From assembly GCA_001508005.1 (NCBI GenBank), contig LGEZ01000010.1:1-64000 (forward strand): a stretch of DNA of 64,000 nt. Reading direction: 5' to 3'. The notes beneath the pieces were generated by a model. It saw nothing but the letters and a program-made list of their open reading frames with translations. It had not been told where the DNA came from and searched no databases. A program made the translations under genes and the position numbers. Shown one piece after another: positions 50,902 through 60,720 of this stretch. Source of the stretch: Clostridia bacterium 41_269 (GTDB taxonomy: Bacteria > Bacillota > DTU086). How positions within the stretch are numbered: the first letter of the stretch is position 1; each line of letters starts with the position of its first letter.

Positions 50902-51099
50902 GTGCCTAAAATTAAAACCCATAAAGGTGCAGCAAAAAGATTTAAGAAAACTGCCTCGGGAAAATTAAAAAGGGCGAGAGCGTATAAAAGTCATTTATTG
51001 GGAAAAAAATCCGGAAAAAGGAAAATGAGACTTAGAAAAGCGGATTTTGTTGATCCCGCCGATATGAAAAGAATTAAGAAATTACTCCCAGGACTTTAA
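50902..51099 (+). CDS. rpmI: 50S ribosomal protein L35
   Basis: [23 protein letters not shown]. Confidence 0.97.
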   Translation: MPKIKTHKGAAKRFKKTASGKLKRARAYKSHLLGKKSGKRKMRLRKADFVDPADMKRIKKLLPGL

Positions 51100-51125
51100 G
51101 CATTAAATGAAGGAGGTAAACTATA

Positions 51126-51494
51126 ATGCCCCGAGTTAAAACGGGTTACACTAGGCGTAGAAGACACAAAAAAATATTAAAACTGGCAAAAGGATATTTT
51201 GGCAAGAAATCCAAAGCATTTAGAATTGCGAACCAGCAGGTAATGAAATCTTTGGCCTACGCCTATGAACATAGGAAGAAGAGAAAAGGTGAATTTAGAA
51301 GGCTTTGGATTAGCCGTATTAATGCTGCTGCCCGTCTTAACGGTATATCTTACAGCAGATTTATGAACGGCCTTAAACAGGCAGGTGTAAAAATAAACAG
51401 AAAAATGCTTGCGGATTTAGCTGTTCATGATGCGGAAGCCTTTAAAAAATTAGCAGATATTGCTAAAGAACAGCTGAGCGCAGCCAATAAATAG
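51126..51494 (+). CDS. rplT: 50S ribosomal protein L20
   Basis: [26 protein letters not shown]. Confidence 0.98.
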   Translation: MPRVKTGYTRRRRHKKILKLAKGYFGKKSKAFRIANQQVMKSLAYAYEHRKKRKGEFRRLWISRINAAARLNGISYSRFMNGLKQAGVKINRKMLADLAVHDAEAFKKLADIAKEQLSAANK

Positions 51495-51567
51495 CCAATG
51501 TAAGTCCTTCTTATGAAGGGCTTTTTATTTAATAATCAGAATAAATATAACTCTTGAGGTTTTTATA

Positions 51568-52377
51568 ATGCAGGAAAAAATAATTACTTCAAAACAGAAC
51601 AAATATGTTAGTCAAGCAAGGCTTACTGCTGTTAATAAAAAATTCAGGAGGAAAAGCAGGCTCTTTATAATTGAAGGGATTCGTTTATTGGGTGAAGCTG
51701 TCGAATCGAACTTTCCATTGGAATATGTTTTAGTAAGTGATAAATTGAAAAATAATGATCAGAGGGGAATAAAGATTCTCAATAATATTAAAGATATGGG
51801 TATAGAAGTTTTTACAGTGGATCATAGAGTTTTTTTAACCATTGCAAGAACAGAAACTCCTCAGGGTGTTGTTGCTGTAGCCAAACAGCCTGTTAGATCA
51901 TGGATAGATCTTAACCTAGAATGCCCAGAAAGCTTTATTTTAGTAGTGGATGGGGTTCAGGATCCGGGTAATCTTGGAACGATGATAAGAACAGCTGAGG
52001 CTGTGGGTGCAAGGGGGATCATAACAACTCCCAGTACTGTTGATGTGTATAATCCTAAGGTTGTCCGTTCTTCAATGGGTTCAATTTTTAGGATACCCAT
52101 TCTTGCTGAAAGATCTATAAAGGAAATTATAAAAGTGTTGGAGGATTATAGAGTTCAGCTAATTGTAGCTAGAGTAGATGCTGATAAAATAATATATGAT
52201 GTTGAGTTTGAAGGTGCTTTGGCAATAGTTGTGGGAAACGAAAACCACGGACCCAGCGAAGCTTTCAAAGGAATTCCAGTAAGGATACCCTGTAAGATTG
52301 AATCCCTTAATGTCTCGGTGGCAGCTGCTGTGCTATTGTATGAAAGGGTTCGCAGGCAGTATCAAAACAGCTTATAA
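51568..52377 (+). CDS. TrmH/SpoU-family RNA methyltransferase
   Basis: VDGVQDPGNLGTMIRTAEAVGA, VVGNENHGPSEA, LNVSVAAAVLLYE. Confidence 0.94.
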   Translation: MQEKIITSKQNKYVSQARLTAVNKKFRRKSRLFIIEGIRLLGEAVESNFPLEYVLVSDKLKNNDQRGIKILNNIKDMGIEVFTVDHRVFLTIARTETPQGVVAVAKQPVRSWIDLNLECPESFILVVDGVQDPGNLGTMIRTAEAVGARGIITTPSTVDVYNPKVVRSSMGSIFRIPILAERSIKEIIKVLEDYRVQLIVARVDADKIIYDVEFEGALAIVVGNENHGPSEAFKGIPVRIPCKIESLNVSVAAAVLLYERVRRQYQNSL

Positions 52378-52471
52378 TTCCTATACAACAGTTGATATTC
52401 TTGCTAAGCTGGATGACCTATGATATAATTTTTTTGGGTTTTGATTTTAATTTACTTAATGAAAGGTTGTG

Positions 52472-52570
52472 ATGTGCTTGCTGTCGCCTGCCGAGATTTT
52501 TTGGAAGATTTTTGAGAGGACTGGCTCCATCACGGCCTATATAATTTATAGAAGGCTACTTCTACAATAG
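52472..52570 (+). CDS. YqzL-like small protein
   Basis: 32-aa ORF MCLLSPAEIFWKIFERTGSITAYIIYRRLLLQ, below the supplied ORF size cut-off; followed by terminator-like GAAGGCTA…TAGCTTCTTTTTTTT. Confidence 0.6.
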   Translation: MCLLSPAEIFWKIFERTGSITAYIIYRRLLLQ

Positions 52571-52851
52571 CTTCTTTTTTTTTATATTTTCCACAGACAA
52601 AAACAGAAAAGATATTATATATTATAGAAGATATTAATATGAGTTATGAGTAATTAAGATTAAGTTGCTTCTCCCATTTAGGGTGGAAGCATTTTTATTA
52701 TGGTTAGTTTTAAAAAATTAATTTGATTAAAGAGGAATAAACCTGTATTTTACTATACAAAAATATAACAAATTTGGTTTTAAGAAGATTTTATAAAGTG
52801 ATAAAATAATGTTGTGTGTTAACTTTATTTAAATTAGTAAGGAGGACTAAA

Positions 52852-53874
52852 ATGCTGGAAAGATTGGAGCAGATAAGAAAAACTGCTGAAACTGGTCTAA
52901 AAAATCTTCAAAATATGAAAGATGTTGAAAATTTTAGAATTAAATATTTGGGTAAAAAAGGTGAGTTGACCCAGGTTCTAAGGGGATTATCACAGATTCC
53001 TGAAAATGAACGACCCGCAGTTGGAAAGCTTGCTAATGAAATACGGGACTATTTGGAAGAGCAGCTTCAAATAATTGAAAAGAAAATTAAAAAAGAAGAA
53101 GAAGAGAAAAAACTAAAAAAGGAATTTATTGATGTTACACTGCCTGGGAGAAGACCTGTTGTTGGTAAGAAGCATCCAATTACTCGCGTGCTTGATGAGA
53201 TAAAGGAAATATTTATTGGGTTGGGTTTTGGCATTGCAGAAGGTCCCGAAGTTGAATTGGATTATTATAATTTTGAAGCTTTGAATCTGCCTCCTGAGCA
53301 TCCAGCTAGGGATATGCAGGATTCTTTTTATATAACTGATAAGGTGCTTCTTAGAACCCATACTTCTCCAGTGCAAATTAGAGTTATGGAAAAAATGGCA
53401 CCTAAGCTGCCCATAAGAATAATTGCCCCAGGAAGAGTCTTTCGCAGGGATGACGATGCTACTCATTCTCCCATGTTTCATCAGGTTGAAGGGCTTCTTA
53501 TAGATCGGAAGGTTACTTTTGCTGATTTAAAGGGAACATTACAGGCTTTTGTCCTACAGATGTTTGGCGAGAGTGTTCGAATGAGGTTAAGACCAAGTTA
53601 TTTTCCATTTACTGAACCCAGCGCAGAGGTGGATATTTCCTGCATTATTTGTGGAGGAAACGGATGCCGCACATGTTCACACAGCGGCTGGTTGGAAATT
53701 CTGGGGTCAGGGTTGGTTCATCCAAAGGTATTAGAAATGGGTGGATACAATCCTGAAGAGGTCAGCGGATATGCTTTTGGTATGGGAATAGAAAGAATAG
53801 CAATGCTGAAATATGGTATTGATGATTTGAGAATATTATTTGAAAATGATTTCCGCTTTTTGTCACAGATTTAA
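52852..53874 (+). CDS. pheS: phenylalanyl-tRNA synthetase alpha subunit
   Basis: [40 protein letters not shown]. Confidence 0.97.
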   Translation: MLERLEQIRKTAETGLKNLQNMKDVENFRIKYLGKKGELTQVLRGLSQIPENERPAVGKLANEIRDYLEEQLQIIEKKIKKEEEEKKLKKEFIDVTLPGRRPVVGKKHPITRVLDEIKEIFIGLGFGIAEGPEVELDYYNFEALNLPPEHPARDMQDSFYITDKVLLRTHTSPVQIRVMEKMAPKLPIRIIAPGRVFRRDDDATHSPMFHQVEGLLIDRKVTFADLKGTLQAFVLQMFGESVRMRLRPSYFPFTEPSAEVDISCIICGGNGCRTCSHSGWLEILGSGLVHPKVLEMGGYNPEEVSGYAFGMGIERIAMLKYGIDDLRILFENDFRFLSQI

Positions 53875-53888
53875 GGAGGCGATAGAAA

Positions 53889-56315
53889 TTGCTGGTTTCA
53901 TATAATTGGCTGAAGGAATATGTAGATATAAATATTAATCCGGAAGAACTTGCCCAGAGGCTTACTATGGTTGGATTAGAAGTTAGCTCTGTAAATAGAT
54001 TTGATAAATCATTGGACAAAGTTGTTGTGGGTTTAATTGAGGATATAAAAGATCATCCTTATGCCTCTAAGCTGTCTTTGTGCACGGTAAATGTTGGTGA
54101 TGGGCAGCGCTTAAAAATTATATGCGGTGCCCCTAATATTAGAGTGGGACAAAAGGTACCAGTAGCTATAGAAGGAGCTGTTCTGCCTTCTGGCATGGTA
54201 ATAAAAAAGGTTAATATAAGACAGATGGAATCGGAGGGCATGATATGTTCAGCCCAGGAACTGGGGCTTGATGCTAATTTACTGCCTGAGGAACAAAAGC
54301 AGGGAATTATGGAGTTCCCTGATGATGTTCCCATTGGGGCGGATGTAGCTGATGTATTAAATTTAAATGATGCTGTTTTAGAATTGGATTTGACACCAAA
54401 TAGATCAGATTGTCTAAGTGTTATAAGTATTGCTCGAGAGGTAGCAGCGATATGCGGTACAGAGCTTCGCCTCCCTGTTATTGAAATTAAAGAGGATCCC
54501 AATACCAACATTGGTGATTTGATTACTGTAGAGATAGCTGATGATGAGCTCTGTGGTCGTTATGTGGCTAGGATAGTTGACGGTATAAAGATAAAACCTT
54601 CTCCTATTTGGATGCAGAACAGGCTTAGAGCCTCTGGTGTTAGGCCCATAAATAATATAGTTGATGTAACCAACTATGTTATGCTTGAATTTGGACAGCC
54701 GCTTCATGCCTTTGATTATCGTTTCATTAAAGGGAAGAAAATTATAGTGCGCAGAGCAGAAGAAGGAGAAAAAATAGTTACCCTTGATGGCCAGGAGAGA
54801 AAACTTGAGCCTGATATGCTTGTGATTGCTGATGCAGAAGAGGCTGTTGCCATTGCTGGTGTAATGGGGGGAAGGGATAGCGAAATTTTAGAGGATACTT
54901 CAACAGTATTAATTGAATCAGCTAATTTTAATTCTACCAGTATCCGTCGTACTTCGCGTAAGCTGGGACTCAGATCGGAATCTTCATTGAGGTTTGAAAA
55001 AGGGGTAAATATTGAAGGGGCTCTAATAGCTGCTGACAGAGCAGCACAATTAATGGCCCAATTGGGCGGAGGACATATTGTAAAGGGTGTAGTGGACAAC
55101 TATCCTAGGAAATGGCTACCTGTTAATATCGAACTTCGCCCCTATAAAGTAAATGAGTTTTTGGGTATTGAGCTGGATCCCCAGGTAATTAAAGAAACTC
55201 TTGAAAAAATAGGTCTTACAATAAAAGATAGGGAAGATGGATGTTTTACAGTATCTGTTCCTCCTTTCAGACTTGATCTGGAAAGGGAAATAGATTTAGT
55301 TGAAGAAGTGGCTAGGTTATATGGATATGATAAAATACCTTCAACTATACCCAGCGGAGATATAGGTCATATTAAGAAAAACCGCATGCAAATTCTTGAG
55401 GAAAAGTGTAAGAACATACTAACGGCATGTGGTTTAATGGAGGTTATCACCTTTAGTTTTACGAGTCCTAAAGTTTTTGATAAACTTGGGCTGCCCCAAG
55501 AGCATCCCCTTAGAAATGCCGTGACTTTGGCAAATCCGTTAAGTGAAGAAACAAGTATTCTTAGGACTACTCTTATTCCCAATTTACTTGAGGTTGCTCA
55601 AAGAAACACTCACAGAAAAGTAAACAACTTAAGAATATTTGAAATAGGCAGGATATTTTTACCTATTGAAGGGCAGGAGCTGCCCAGAGAAGAAACGGTT
55701 ATTGCAGGTTTGATAATGGGAGCCCTTGAAAAGGGTTGGAATTGGGAATCCCAGAAACTCGACTTTTTCTATCTAAAAGGTGTGCTTGAAGAGCTTTTTG
55801 AACATCTTAATGTAGGCGATGTTGTTTGGGAACCTACTTCTGATTACCCTGGTATGCATCCCGGAAAAACAGCTGAAATAAAAGCAAAGGGAATTTATCT
55901 TGGTTTTATTGGAGAGATACATCCGTCCGTAATAGAAAACTTTGAGCTGCCTACTCAGGCAAGTGTATTTCAAATTAATTTTGAAGCTTTGGCTCAAACA
56001 TCGGAAAGTGTAAAAATGTACAGACCTCTTCCTAAATATCCTTCTGCGGAAAGGGATATGGCGTTTATTGTTTCCGAAAATATACCGGCAGCAGAAATAG
56101 AAAAAGCTATTAGGGAAGTTGGAGGAAAAATTCTAAAAAGCTGCCGTATATTTGATGTTTATAAAGGCAGGCAGATACCTGAGGGTAAAAGGAGTTTGGC
56201 TTTTTCTCTTGTTTATCAAGCTGAGGATAGGACACTTACGGATGAAGAAGTAGATGCTCTTCATGAAAGAATAAAAAGCGAAATGGTTAAAAGATTTAGT
56301 GCTCAGTTGAGGTAA
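53889..56315 (+). CDS. pheT: phenylalanyl-tRNA synthetase beta subunit
   Basis: tRNA-binding domain, B3/B4, LTPNRSDCLSVISIAREVAAI, C-terminal FDX-ACB. Confidence 0.97.
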   Translation: MLVSYNWLKEYVDININPEELAQRLTMVGLEVSSVNRFDKSLDKVVVGLIEDIKDHPYASKLSLCTVNVGDGQRLKIICGAPNIRVGQKVPVAIEGAVLPSGMVIKKVNIRQMESEGMICSAQELGLDANLLPEEQKQGIMEFPDDVPIGADVADVLNLNDAVLELDLTPNRSDCLSVISIAREVAAICGTELRLPVIEIKEDPNTNIGDLITVEIADDELCGRYVARIVDGIKIKPSPIWMQNRLRASGVRPINNIVDVTNYVMLEFGQPLHAFDYRFIKGKKIIVRRAEEGEKIVTLDGQERKLEPDMLVIADAEEAVAIAGVMGGRDSEILEDTSTVLIESANFNSTSIRRTSRKLGLRSESSLRFEKGVNIEGALIAADRAAQLMAQLGGGHIVKGVVDNYPRKWLPVNIELRPYKVNEFLGIELDPQVIKETLEKIGLTIKDREDGCFTVSVPPFRLDLEREIDLVEEVARLYGYDKIPSTIPSGDIGHIKKNRMQILEEKCKNILTACGLMEVITFSFTSPKVFDKLGLPQEHPLRNAVTLANPLSEETSILRTTLIPNLLEVAQRNTHRKVNNLRIFEIGRIFLPIEGQELPREETVIAGLIMGALEKGWNWESQKLDFFYLKGVLEELFEHLNVGDVVWEPTSDYPGMHPGKTAEIKAKGIYLGFIGEIHPSVIENFELPTQASVFQINFEALAQTSESVKMYRPLPKYPSAERDMAFIVSENIPAAEIEKAIREVGGKILKSCRIFDVYKGRQIPEGKRSLAFSLVYQAEDRTLTDEEVDALHERIKSEMVKRFSAQLR

Positions 56316-56370
56316 TTACTGACAGGATATTTGATGTTTTTGGAGAAATCCTCCATAGGGAGGGAAAAAG

Positions 56371-56649
56371 GTGGCAGATAAAGCCTCGTCTGATGAGAAT
56401 AAAACAAGAACCAAGGTACTGATTAATGGACAGGAATATATTATCAAATCAACTTATCCCAGTAAGCAGGTTAAAGAAATTGCAGCATATGTTGATAAAA
56501 AAATGCTTGAGATTAAAAATGCGAATCCCTATTTGTCACCTGCCAAACTGGCTGTTCTCACTGCTTTAAACATAACAGATGAATTTTTTCTTCTAAAAGA
56601 AGAATATGAGTCCCTTTTAAAGCTTATAGAAGAAGAAAAAAAGAAATAG
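56371..56649 (+). CDS. zapA: cell division protein ZapA
   Basis: TKVLINGQEYIIKSTYPSKQVKEIAAYVDKKM. Confidence 0.85.
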   Translation: MADKASSDENKTRTKVLINGQEYIIKSTYPSKQVKEIAAYVDKKMLEIKNANPYLSPAKLAVLTALNITDEFFLLKEEYESLLKLIEEEKKK

Positions 56650-56710
56650 GTCTTTTTATAAAAGATCATGTTTTTAAGGAAGCAGTGCCTGCAGTTTTTA
56701 AGCTGCAGGT

Positions 56711-57344
56711 TTGTTTTTTTATAGCCCTCACATACTATTTGAAAAAATACTAAAAATTCAATTTTTTTCAAAACGACACAATGTAAAAGTATATGTTCAG
56801 CACGAAGTTACTGAGATTTTACCCAATAAAAAAGCTGTTGTGGTTAAGGATCTGAAACGGGGTATGGAAAAAAAATATAAATATGACAAATTAATATTAG
56901 TTTCGGGGGCTACTGCCAAAAGGCTTCCGGTACCAGGTATCATTTTGAAGACTATTTTAAGGCCGGATGTAAAGAATGCTGTTATAGTGGGCGCAGGATT
57001 TATTGGATTGGAAATGGCGGAAAGCTTTTCGAAGCAAGGATTGAAGGTAACTATCATTGAGCGGGAAAAACAGGTTTTAAAGAAAAATAGGATTTCCGTA
57101 TTGACTGGAACAATGGTAAAAGAATTTAAAGGAAATTCCGATTAATGAAGTTAGAAATAGGATTGAAGAATTTGATGATTCTTATAAAGAGATAATTTTT
57201 TACTGCAGGATGGGATTGAGGGGGTACTTGGCTGCAAAGATTTTAGTGAATTTAAGTTTCAAAAATGTTTGCAACTTATCAGGTGGGATTTTGAACTGGC
57301 CCTATCGAGAATTTATAGTTTTTGAAAAAGCTGTAAAAAAGTAA
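56711..57344 (+). pseudogene. remnant of a CoA-disulfide reductase / rhodanese fusion gene
   Basis: YDKLILVSGATAKRLPVPGI…VKNAVIVGAGFIGLEMAESFSKQGLKVTIIER, then rhodanese-like EIIFYCRMGLRGYLAAKILVNLSFKNVCNLSGGILNW outside the ORF; intervening parts missing. Confidence 0.8.
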
Positions 57345-57358
57345 GTGGAGGAATTTAA

Positions 57359-59089
57359 ATGAAAAATTTAGAGATTGCCTTGCTGCTGGGCGAAATTGCA
57401 GATCTCCTTGAAATTAAAGGAGAAAATCAATTTAAAATCCGTGCATATAGAAGGGCATCCCGAGCAGTAAAGTATCTAAAAGAAAATATAGAAGATCTAA
57501 AGGAAAAAGGGTCTTTAACCAAAATTCCGGGAGTAGGAAAGGGCATAGCAGCTAAAATTGAGGAATATTTGGATACTGGAGAAATAAAGTATTATACAGA
57601 ATTAAAAAAAGAAGTGCACCCAGAACTGCTTAATCTTATACGTCTTCCAGGGGTAGGCATTAAAACAGCTAAGATAATTCATGAGCATTTTCCTGGGATA
57701 GATATTGAGCTGCTTAAAAAATATGCAGAGGAAGGGAAAATAAGAGCTTTGCCGGGTCTGGGGCCTAAAACTGAGCAGAACCTTCTTCGAGGTATAGATC
57801 TGATGTATGGAGAAAGGGAAAAATATTCTATTGGGATTGCTAAGACGTCGGCTGAAATAATTCTTGATTTTCTTAACTCTATAAGTGAAGTGGAGAGAGC
57901 TGAAATTGCAGGCAGCGTTCGTCGGGGTAAAGATTTAGTTGGTGATTTGGATTTGGTTATTTCAGCTAAAAATTACCAGGAGGTTGTCTATTATTTTGAA
58001 AAGCATCCCCATATTCAAAGGGTAGAAAAAATAGGTGATCAAAGGTTCAAGGCTGCAACATGGTTGGGAATAAAAGTTGATATTGAATTTGCGGATGAAG
58101 ATAATTTTATTGAAACCCTTTACATATCTACGGGTTCAGAAGAGCATATTCAGCAGGTTAAAAAATTAGCAGAAGGATTTAAAGGTCAAATAACAAAGAA
58201 TGGAATTTTTATAAATGGAAGTAAAATTTTTTTGGAAGGGGAAAAGGACATTTTTTCTGCTTTAGGGCTCCCTTATATAGAACCAGAACTTAGGGAAGGA
58301 AGAGGAGAAGTTGAGGCAGCAAAAAAGGGACGGCTTCCTCTCTTAGTAAAGCTTAATGATATTAAAGGAGATCTACAGGTTCATTCCACATGGAGTGATG
58401 GAATGAACAGTATTGAAGAAATGGTACAGGAAGCTGTTGCCATGGGTTATTCTTACATTGCTATTACAGATCATTCTAAATCCCTTGGTATCGCAAACGG
58501 TCTTTCAGAAAAAAGGCTCATGGAGCAGTGGGAAGAAATTGAAAAACTTAGAGAAAAATATGCTCCCTTTAAAATTCTTAGAGGTATAGAAGTAGATATT
58601 TTAAGTGATGGAAGGCTTGATTTCGATGAGGAAGTTTTAAAAAACCTTGACTTAGTTATTGCTTCAATCCATTCGGGGTTTAAGCAGGACAGAGAAACCA
58701 TTACTAAACGAATTATCTCAGCTTTAGAAAATCCATATGTTGATATTATCGCTCATCCCACAGGACGCATATTGGGCAAACGGCCTCCTTATGATTTTGA
58801 TTTTGAAAGAGTTTTGGAAAAAGCAGCGGAAACAAATACTGTTCTTGAAATAAATGCTTCTCCCGATAGACTGGATTTAGATGATGAGCAGGCTAGGGCT
58901 GCAAAGGAAATGGGAATTAAAATTGCAGTTAATACTGATGCCCATGAAAGATCATGCTTGAACGATATACAGTATGGAGTTATAACTGCCAGACGGGCCT
59001 GGCTTCAAAAAGAAGATATTATAAACTGTATGGAACCCGATGAACTTTTGAATTTCCTTGCTGAAAGAAAAAAGGGAGCAATGCCATAA
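57359..59089 (+). CDS. polX: family X DNA polymerase with PHP domain
   Basis: GSVRRGKDLVGDLDLVI Pol X active site; LQVHSTWSDG…HPTGR…NTDAH PHP motifs. Confidence 0.95.
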   Translation: MKNLEIALLLGEIADLLEIKGENQFKIRAYRRASRAVKYLKENIEDLKEKGSLTKIPGVGKGIAAKIEEYLDTGEIKYYTELKKEVHPELLNLIRLPGVGIKTAKIIHEHFPGIDIELLKKYAEEGKIRALPGLGPKTEQNLLRGIDLMYGEREKYSIGIAKTSAEIILDFLNSISEVERAEIAGSVRRGKDLVGDLDLVISAKNYQEVVYYFEKHPHIQRVEKIGDQRFKAATWLGIKVDIEFADEDNFIETLYISTGSEEHIQQVKKLAEGFKGQITKNGIFINGSKIFLEGEKDIFSALGLPYIEPELREGRGEVEAAKKGRLPLLVKLNDIKGDLQVHSTWSDGMNSIEEMVQEAVAMGYSYIAITDHSKSLGIANGLSEKRLMEQWEEIEKLREKYAPFKILRGIEVDILSDGRLDFDEEVLKNLDLVIASIHSGFKQDRETITKRIISALENPYVDIIAHPTGRILGKRPPYDFDFERVLEKAAETNTVLEINASPDRLDLDDEQARAAKEMGIKIAVNTDAHERSCLNDIQYGVITARRAWLQKEDIINCMEPDELLNFLAERKKGAMP

Positions 59090-59112
59090 TTTATGCGGAG
59101 GGGAGAAAAGGC

Positions 59113-59709
59113 ATGCTGGATTTGGATAAATTGTCTCTTCTTCCCTATTCTTTTTATTCAAGAGACACTATTACAGTGGCTAAAGAGCTGCTGGGTAAAT
59201 ATATGGTTTATAATAATGGTAGGGAAATAGTGGCAGGAAGAGTAGTTGAAACTGAGGCATATTTAGGAAAAGAGGATCCGGCCTGCCATTCTGCCAGGGG
59301 CAGGGATAAAAGGAATGAAGTAATGTTTGGCCCTGCGGGATATGCTTATATTTATTTAATATATGGTATCCACCTGTGCTTTAATGTGACCACTGGTCCC
59401 CCTCATAAGCCTGAAGCCGTCCTAATAAGAGCCCTTGAGTCTGTATTGGGTATTGAGATAATGCGTAAGAATAGGGGGAAGGATGATATTTTTAATTTGT
59501 GCAGTGGTCCGGGGAAACTTGTTCAGGCTATGGGTTTTGGAATGGAATTAAACGGTACCAGTGTGGTTGAAGGACCCATAAGATTTTATGCTAAAAACTG
59601 TAAGGAGAATTTTGATATAGTAACCACGACACGAATAGGCATTAGTAAAGCTGCAGATTGGCCCTTAAGATTTTATGTGGCGCAGAGCAGGTTTGTTTCA
59701 AAAAGATGA
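59113..59709 (+). CDS. 3-methyladenine DNA glycosylase (AAG/MPG family)
   Basis: VVETEAYLGKEDPACHSARGRDKRNEVMFGPAGYAYIYLIYGIHLCFNVTT. Confidence 0.94.
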   Translation: MLDLDKLSLLPYSFYSRDTITVAKELLGKYMVYNNGREIVAGRVVETEAYLGKEDPACHSARGRDKRNEVMFGPAGYAYIYLIYGIHLCFNVTTGPPHKPEAVLIRALESVLGIEIMRKNRGKDDIFNLCSGPGKLVQAMGFGMELNGTSVVEGPIRFYAKNCKENFDIVTTTRIGISKAADWPLRFYVAQSRFVSKR

Positions 59710-59727
59710 ATCAAAAAAAAACAAATA

Positions 59728-60720
59728 ATGTTTGTAGGGAGGATGGCTATGAAGCTGAACGAAATTTACCGACTTGCGGTGGAGAAAGGAATGGAAGCTG
59801 ATCCCAGAGGGGAAGATAGGCTGAAAAAAATTTTATCTGATAGGAAAAAAGAATACGAAAAGCTTGATGATAAAAAAAAGAGTATCTTTGATGAGCAGAA
59901 ATTAAGCAACCCGTATGATGATACAAGAATATTATGGGGAGATCCAAATACAGAAATAAAAAAGGTTTTGGCTGGTATTGATATAGGTGGTGAAGAAATT
60001 CTACTTGCAGACAGGCTTCGGGAGAAAGGAGATTTTATAGATCTTATAATAAGCCATCATCCTGAAGGATATGCTTTAGCTGGTTTATATGGTGTCATGG
60101 ATCTCCAGGAGGATGTATTGTTTAAGCTTGGTGTGCCCATAAATATTGCTGAAGGTTTAATGGAACCCAGAATTAAAGAAGTAGAAAGAAATGTACTGCC
60201 GTTAAATCATAACCGTGCAGTGGATATGGCAAGAATTTTGGATATACCTTTTATGTGCATTCATACTCCTGCAGATAATTTGGTTGTAAGGTTTTTAGAA
60301 AGGAAATTTGAGGAGAAAAAGCCTGAAACTTTAGGAGATATCATTGATGTGCTCCTGGAAATACCAGAATATAAGAAAGCTGCACAGCTTAATGCTGGGC
60401 CAAAATGTGTTGTTGGTTCTGAAAAAAACAGAGCAGGTAAAATTTTTGTCGATATGACAGGTGGGACAAGCGGTTCGGAAAAATCATATGAGAAATTGGC
60501 GCAAGCTGGGATAGGGACCATAATAGGAATGCATATGGGAGAAAAACATCGTTTAGAAGCTGAAAAATACCATATAAATGTTGTTATTGCTGGTCATATA
60601 GCAAGTGATTCCTTAGGTTTTAATCTTTTTTTAGATTTACTAGAAGAAAAGGGAATTAAAATAGAAAGCTGTTCTGGTTTTATAAGACATTCCCGTCTGC
60701 AAAAAGGGGGCAGGGTATGA
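59728..60720 (+). CDS. NIF3-like protein
   Basis: GIDIGGEEILLADRLREKGDFIDLIISHHPEGYALAGL…CIHTPADNLV. Confidence 0.8.
   Translation: MFVGRMAMKLNEIYRLAVEKGMEADPRGEDRLKKILSDRKKEYEKLDDKKKSIFDEQKLSNPYDDTRILWGDPNTEIKKVLAGIDIGGEEILLADRLREKGDFIDLIISHHPEGYALAGLYGVMDLQEDVLFKLGVPINIAEGLMEPRIKEVERNVLPLNHNRAVDMARILDIPFMCIHTPADNLVVRFLERKFEEKKPETLGDIIDVLLEIPEYKKAAQLNAGPKCVVGSEKNRAGKIFVDMTGGTSGSEKSYEKLAQAGIGTIIGMHMGEKHRLEAEKYHINVVIAGHIASDSLGFNLFLDLLEEKGIKIESCSGFIRHSRLQKGGRV

Noticed and set aside
52640-52715. T-box-like AGGGTGGAAGC before pheS
   Set aside because: Does not match the T-box core (GGGTGGNACCGCG) and is explained by a simple hairpin GCTTCTCCC-attta-GGGTGGAAGC with T-rich tail
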